Origin: an uncultured Shinella sp.
GTDB lineage: Bacteria; Pseudomonadota; Alphaproteobacteria; Rhizobiales; Rhizobiaceae
DNA length: 8,625 nucleotides
Direction of reading: 5' to 3'
Assembly (NCBI GenBank): GCA_946481465.1
Contig: CAMLOC010000109.1
Location: 1-8,625 of the forward strand
Shown here: positions 7,018 to 8,625 of the stretch, piece by piece
How positions within the stretch are numbered: position 1 is the first letter of the stretch
Layout: every line of letters begins with the position of its first letter
Notes under the pieces: model-generated
Told to the model about the DNA's origin: nothing
What the model saw: the letters and a program-made list of their open reading frames with translations, nothing else
Databases searched by the model: none
Program-made: the position numbers and the translations under genes

Positions 7018-7037
7018 ATTGATGTGCGCACCTCAAT
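7018..7037. promoter_or_regulatory. Near-perfect 20-bp palindrome, candidate operator
   Basis: ATTGATGTGCGCACCTCAAT is symmetric at 18 of 20 positions; only positions 6 and 15 break the dyad. It lies 30 bp upstream of the small-ORF ATG and about 117 bp upstream of the hydrolase ATG, downstream of the LuxR-type gene on the same strand. Its size suits a dimeric HTH regulator. The LuxR-type protein encoded next door is the obvious candidate, but a GntR- or LacI-type protein is equally possible. Symmetry is seen; function is inferred. Confidence 0.5.
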
Positions 7038-7068
7038 GGATATCAGCGAGACCCTTGCGCCTTCCATT

Positions 7069-7080
7069 GCGAATATTCGC
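7069..7080. promoter_or_regulatory. Perfect 12-bp palindrome, possible second operator
   Basis: GCGAATATTCGC is a perfect dyad, and the flanking T/A pair at 7067 and 7082 also matches after one mismatch. It is centred 47 bp from the 20-bp palindrome, in the spacer between the LuxR-type gene and the hydrolase operon. It could be a regulator site or simply a short palindrome occurring by chance. Confidence 0.3.
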
Positions 7081-7082
7081 GA

Positions 7083-7100
7083 TGCCGGCGGATGCCGGCA
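7083..7100 (-). terminator. GC-rich stem-loop downstream of the LuxR-type gene, possible terminator
   Basis: TGCCGGC and GCCGGCA form a perfect 7-bp stem around a 4-base loop, about 70 bp past the LuxR-type stop codon. No T-run follows on the - strand, so this is not a textbook intrinsic terminator. The same bases form a direct repeat of GATGCCGGC at 7081-7089 and 7091-7099, with a degraded third copy at 7102-7110. It may end the regulator transcript or be part of the operator region. Confidence 0.35.
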
Positions 7101-7167
7101 GGATGCGGCATTGCGCAGTCTGAAATATTGATATTGTTCGTGATTTTTGCTGGGAAGCTAGAAGTCT

Positions 7168-8058
7168 CTAATGTTCCGGCAGGTCGATCCGCGCGAGCAG
7201 GCTGACGAGGGCGGATGTGCTGGAAACGCCGATCTTCTGCCGGATGCTTCTGAGTTGGTGGTCGATGGTCGAGAATGACCGGCCGCGAAGCTGGGCGATT
7301 TCCTTGTAGCTGAGGCCCTTTGCTACGAGCCGTGCGACCTCGGCTTCCGAGGTCGTGAGCGTCGCCACCGAAACGCCTTCCGCCAAACGGCTGCCGCCCT
7401 CCGCGCGTTCGCGCCGGTGCGCGTGATCGTCGATCGCCTTGGAAACGGCGATGATCGGCCCGAGGACATCGGCCACCGTCTGCTCGAAGCAGTCGTAGAT
7501 ATCAGAGTCATGCGGCGCGAAATGTTCGGTCCAGTCGGCGCATATCAGGCCGTAGCTGCCGCCGGCGGCGCGAAGCGCGCCCCCGAACTTCGTTTTCGTC
7601 CGCGCCTTCGAAAGCCGTTGCCGCAATCGCATCTGAACGCGGCGATCCTGCTTGATGTCGGCGAAGATCACGGGGCGGGGCGCCAGCCACATCGCCTGCA
7701 TGACCGGATCGCGGTTGTCCACTGCCGGCCCGCCCAGGGTCGGCACGTCATAGTCCGTATCCTTGGCTTCGGCGTAGCTGGGGAAGTATTCTTTGGCCTG
7801 CTGTGCGCCGAAGCCGGCATCCACCCGGTGGCATCCAAGTTCGGCCCGCAGCCAATTGGTGGCCAGGGACCAGCAGGCAGGCAAGTCGTCGAGACGCAGA
7901 AGCATGTGAGCAGCCAGGTCGCGGGCTCGCCTCTGACGGACGAAAGTGCCCTCAAGCAGCTGGGTCCGCAACCGTTGCTGCGCCGCAAAGATATCACCAC
8001 AGAAGCCATCGGCAATGACCAGGGTCTCCCACCGTCGCGGATTTCCTGCATCGAACAA
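7168..8058 (-). CDS. LuxR-type (GerE HTH) transcriptional regulator with GAF-like N-terminal domain
   Basis: This 296-residue cytoplasmic DNA-binding regulator has a C-terminal LuxR/GerE helix-turn-helix at about 234-285: LTTSEAEVARLVAKGLSYKE leads into the recognition helix STIDHQLRSIRQKIGVSS. The N-terminal about 215 residues look GAF-like (for example ACWSLATNWLRAELGCHRVD), implying a small-molecule sensor. No phosphoacceptor receiver motif and no clear acyl-homoserine-lactone pocket pattern is seen. The start is TTG at 8058, supported by GAGGAG 7 bases upstream. The next in-frame ATG is at about residue 52 and would remove part of the sensor. The gene reads in the same direction as the hydrolase/ABC operon, 180 bp upstream of the small ORF, and most likely controls it. 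The ligand and the sign of control are unknown. Confidence 0.88.
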   Translation of the reverse strand: MFDAGNPRRWETLVIADGFCGDIFAAQQRLRTQLLEGTFVRQRRARDLAAHMLLRLDDLPACWSLATNWLRAELGCHRVDAGFGAQQAKEYFPSYAEAKDTDYDVPTLGGPAVDNRDPVMQAMWLAPRPVIFADIKQDRRVQMRLRQRLSKARTKTKFGGALRAAGGSYGLICADWTEHFAPHDSDIYDCFEQTVADVLGPIIAVSKAIDDHAHRRERAEGGSRLAEGVSVATLTTSEAEVARLVAKGLSYKEIAQLRGRSFSTIDHQLRSIRQKIGVSSTSALVSLLARIDLPEH

Positions 8059-8136
8059 GGTGCTTCTCCTCAGGTTCCCGGAGCGTGTCGGTGTTTACAA
8101 CATAGTCCGTCGCGGGTGGATCATCGAGGCATCGGA

Positions 8137-8165
8137 AGCATTATTCCAGGCCTCTGCGGAGTCAA
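8137..8165 (-). promoter_or_regulatory. Possible promoter of the LuxR-type gene
   Basis: On the - strand TTGACT (8165-8160, five of six matches to the -35 consensus) is followed 17 bases later by AATGCT (8142-8137). AATAAT (8145-8140) is a better -10 but sits only 14 bases away. The position, about 80 bp before the TTG start and after the LacI-type gene's stop, suits a separate promoter for the regulator. Alphaproteobacterial promoters are poorly predicted by consensus, so this is tentative. Confidence 0.3.
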
Positions 8166-8207
8166 ACGGAAGTTGGCGTTCCGGAGCGTGGCTGCCATCA
8201 GTGACTT

Positions 8208-8625
8208 TCAGAGGTTTTCCCGAAGAAGAACCTCGATCCGTATGCGTTCCTGCGCTGCAAGAGGTTCGCGCGCGTCGGCGCGCGCCCTCATGATGCGGAT
8301 CGCACTTCGCACGGCATGGCCGGGATCTTGCGCGATGACCGCATCGACCCGATCGCTGCGTAGGGCCTCCTCGCTATAGGGTGTCCGCTCGTGCACGATG
8401 ACGGCTAGGTCGAGAAGATCGATGTTTGCGCCAATTGCCGTCAGCGGAATACGCGCTTCAGAGCTAAGTACATAAACGGCAACGACGTCTGTATTGGCGC
8501 CGAGCACACGGCTGACGATCTCGTTCGTTCGCCGCTCGTCGGCGTGCGTTTCAATCGTCGGCAGAGGGTGGAGATGGGGAAACCGCTCGTTAATCACGGT
8601 ATCGAAACCGTGCCGTCGATGAATG
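8208..8625 (-). CDS. LacI-family transcriptional regulator (C-terminal fragment)
   Basis: The frame is open from the right edge of the window to TGA at 8210-8208, giving 138 visible residues. The N-terminal HTH and the first ligand-binding lobe lie outside. The visible part starts HRRHGFDTVINERFP and ends with SDRVDAVIAQDPGHAVRSAI, then EPLAAQERIRIEVLLRENL. The 'D.VIAQDPGH.VRSA.R..RA' block is typical of LacI/Peripla_BP_4-type ligand-binding domains in rhizobial regulators. A GTG at 8597 could be taken as a start but lies inside the conserved domain, so it is an internal valine. Ligands of this class are usually sugars or sugar-like compounds. The gene lies upstream of the LuxR-type gene on the same strand, 149 bp apart. 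It may control genes outside the window rather than the hydrolase operon. Confidence 0.85.
   Translation of the reverse strand, partial: IHRRHGFDTVINERFPHLHPLPTIETHADERRTNEIVSRVLGANTDVVAVYVLSSEARIPLTAIGANIDLLDLAVIVHERTPYSEEALRSDRVDAVIAQDPGHAVRSAIRIMRARADAREPLAAQERIRIEVLLRENL

Noticed and set aside
7081..7110. Short tandem GATGCCGGC copies considered as a CRISPR or mobile-element repeat
   Set aside because: The units are only 9-10 bp with no spacers and no terminal inverted repeats; better explained as a hairpin or regulatory repeats.
7417..8379. 320-codon + strand frame spanning the LuxR-type gene and the adjacent spacer
   Set aside because: Runs antisense through two recognisable regulator genes and a spacer, with no domain and no start-site support.

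Overview
The window looks like accessory catabolic DNA from a high-GC alphaproteobacterium, most likely of the Hyphomicrobiales (Rhizobium/Mesorhizobium-like). The reasons are the strong G/C preference at third codon positions, twin-arginine signal peptides on both binding proteins, the density of ABC importers, and a LacI-type and a LuxR-type regulator in the style of that order. This placement is inference; no rRNA or other marker gene is present.

Left part, + strand (1-2719): the tail of a LivF/UrtE-type ABC ATPase, then a Tat-exported AmiC/UrtA/FmdD-type binding protein, then an amidase-signature hydrolase with an intact Lys-Ser-Ser triad. The genes are 39 and 8 bp apart and read as the end of an operon that imports an amide or urea-like compound and releases its ammonia or amine.

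Right part, - strand (6987 down to 2890): a 29-codon small ORF with a very good ribosome-binding site overlaps (ATGA) the start of a MetX-like alpha/beta hydrolase. An NMT1/SsuABC-type importer follows in the order ATPase, permease, Tat-exported binding protein. This looks like one transcript encoding uptake of a small organic molecule plus a hydrolase or acyltransferase acting on it. A stem-loop sits between the permease and binding-protein genes. The two operons converge on a 170-bp spacer that holds a good hairpin.

Far right, - strand (8625 down to 7168): the C-terminal part of a LacI-family regulator runs off the window edge, followed by a GAF-like/LuxR-type HTH regulator that starts with TTG. 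The 180 bp between the LuxR gene and the small ORF hold a near-perfect 20-bp palindrome, a perfect 12-bp palindrome and a 7-bp-stem hairpin. The 20-bp element, just upstream of the hydrolase/ABC operon, is the best operator candidate in the window.

I see no tRNA, rRNA, CRISPR, insertion sequence or phage gene. Nothing here is an obviously new kind of system. The most distinctive points are the pairing of an amide importer/amidase module with an NMT1 importer/MetX-like hydrolase module, the small ORF, and the symmetric regulatory region. The substrates cannot be read from the sequence.
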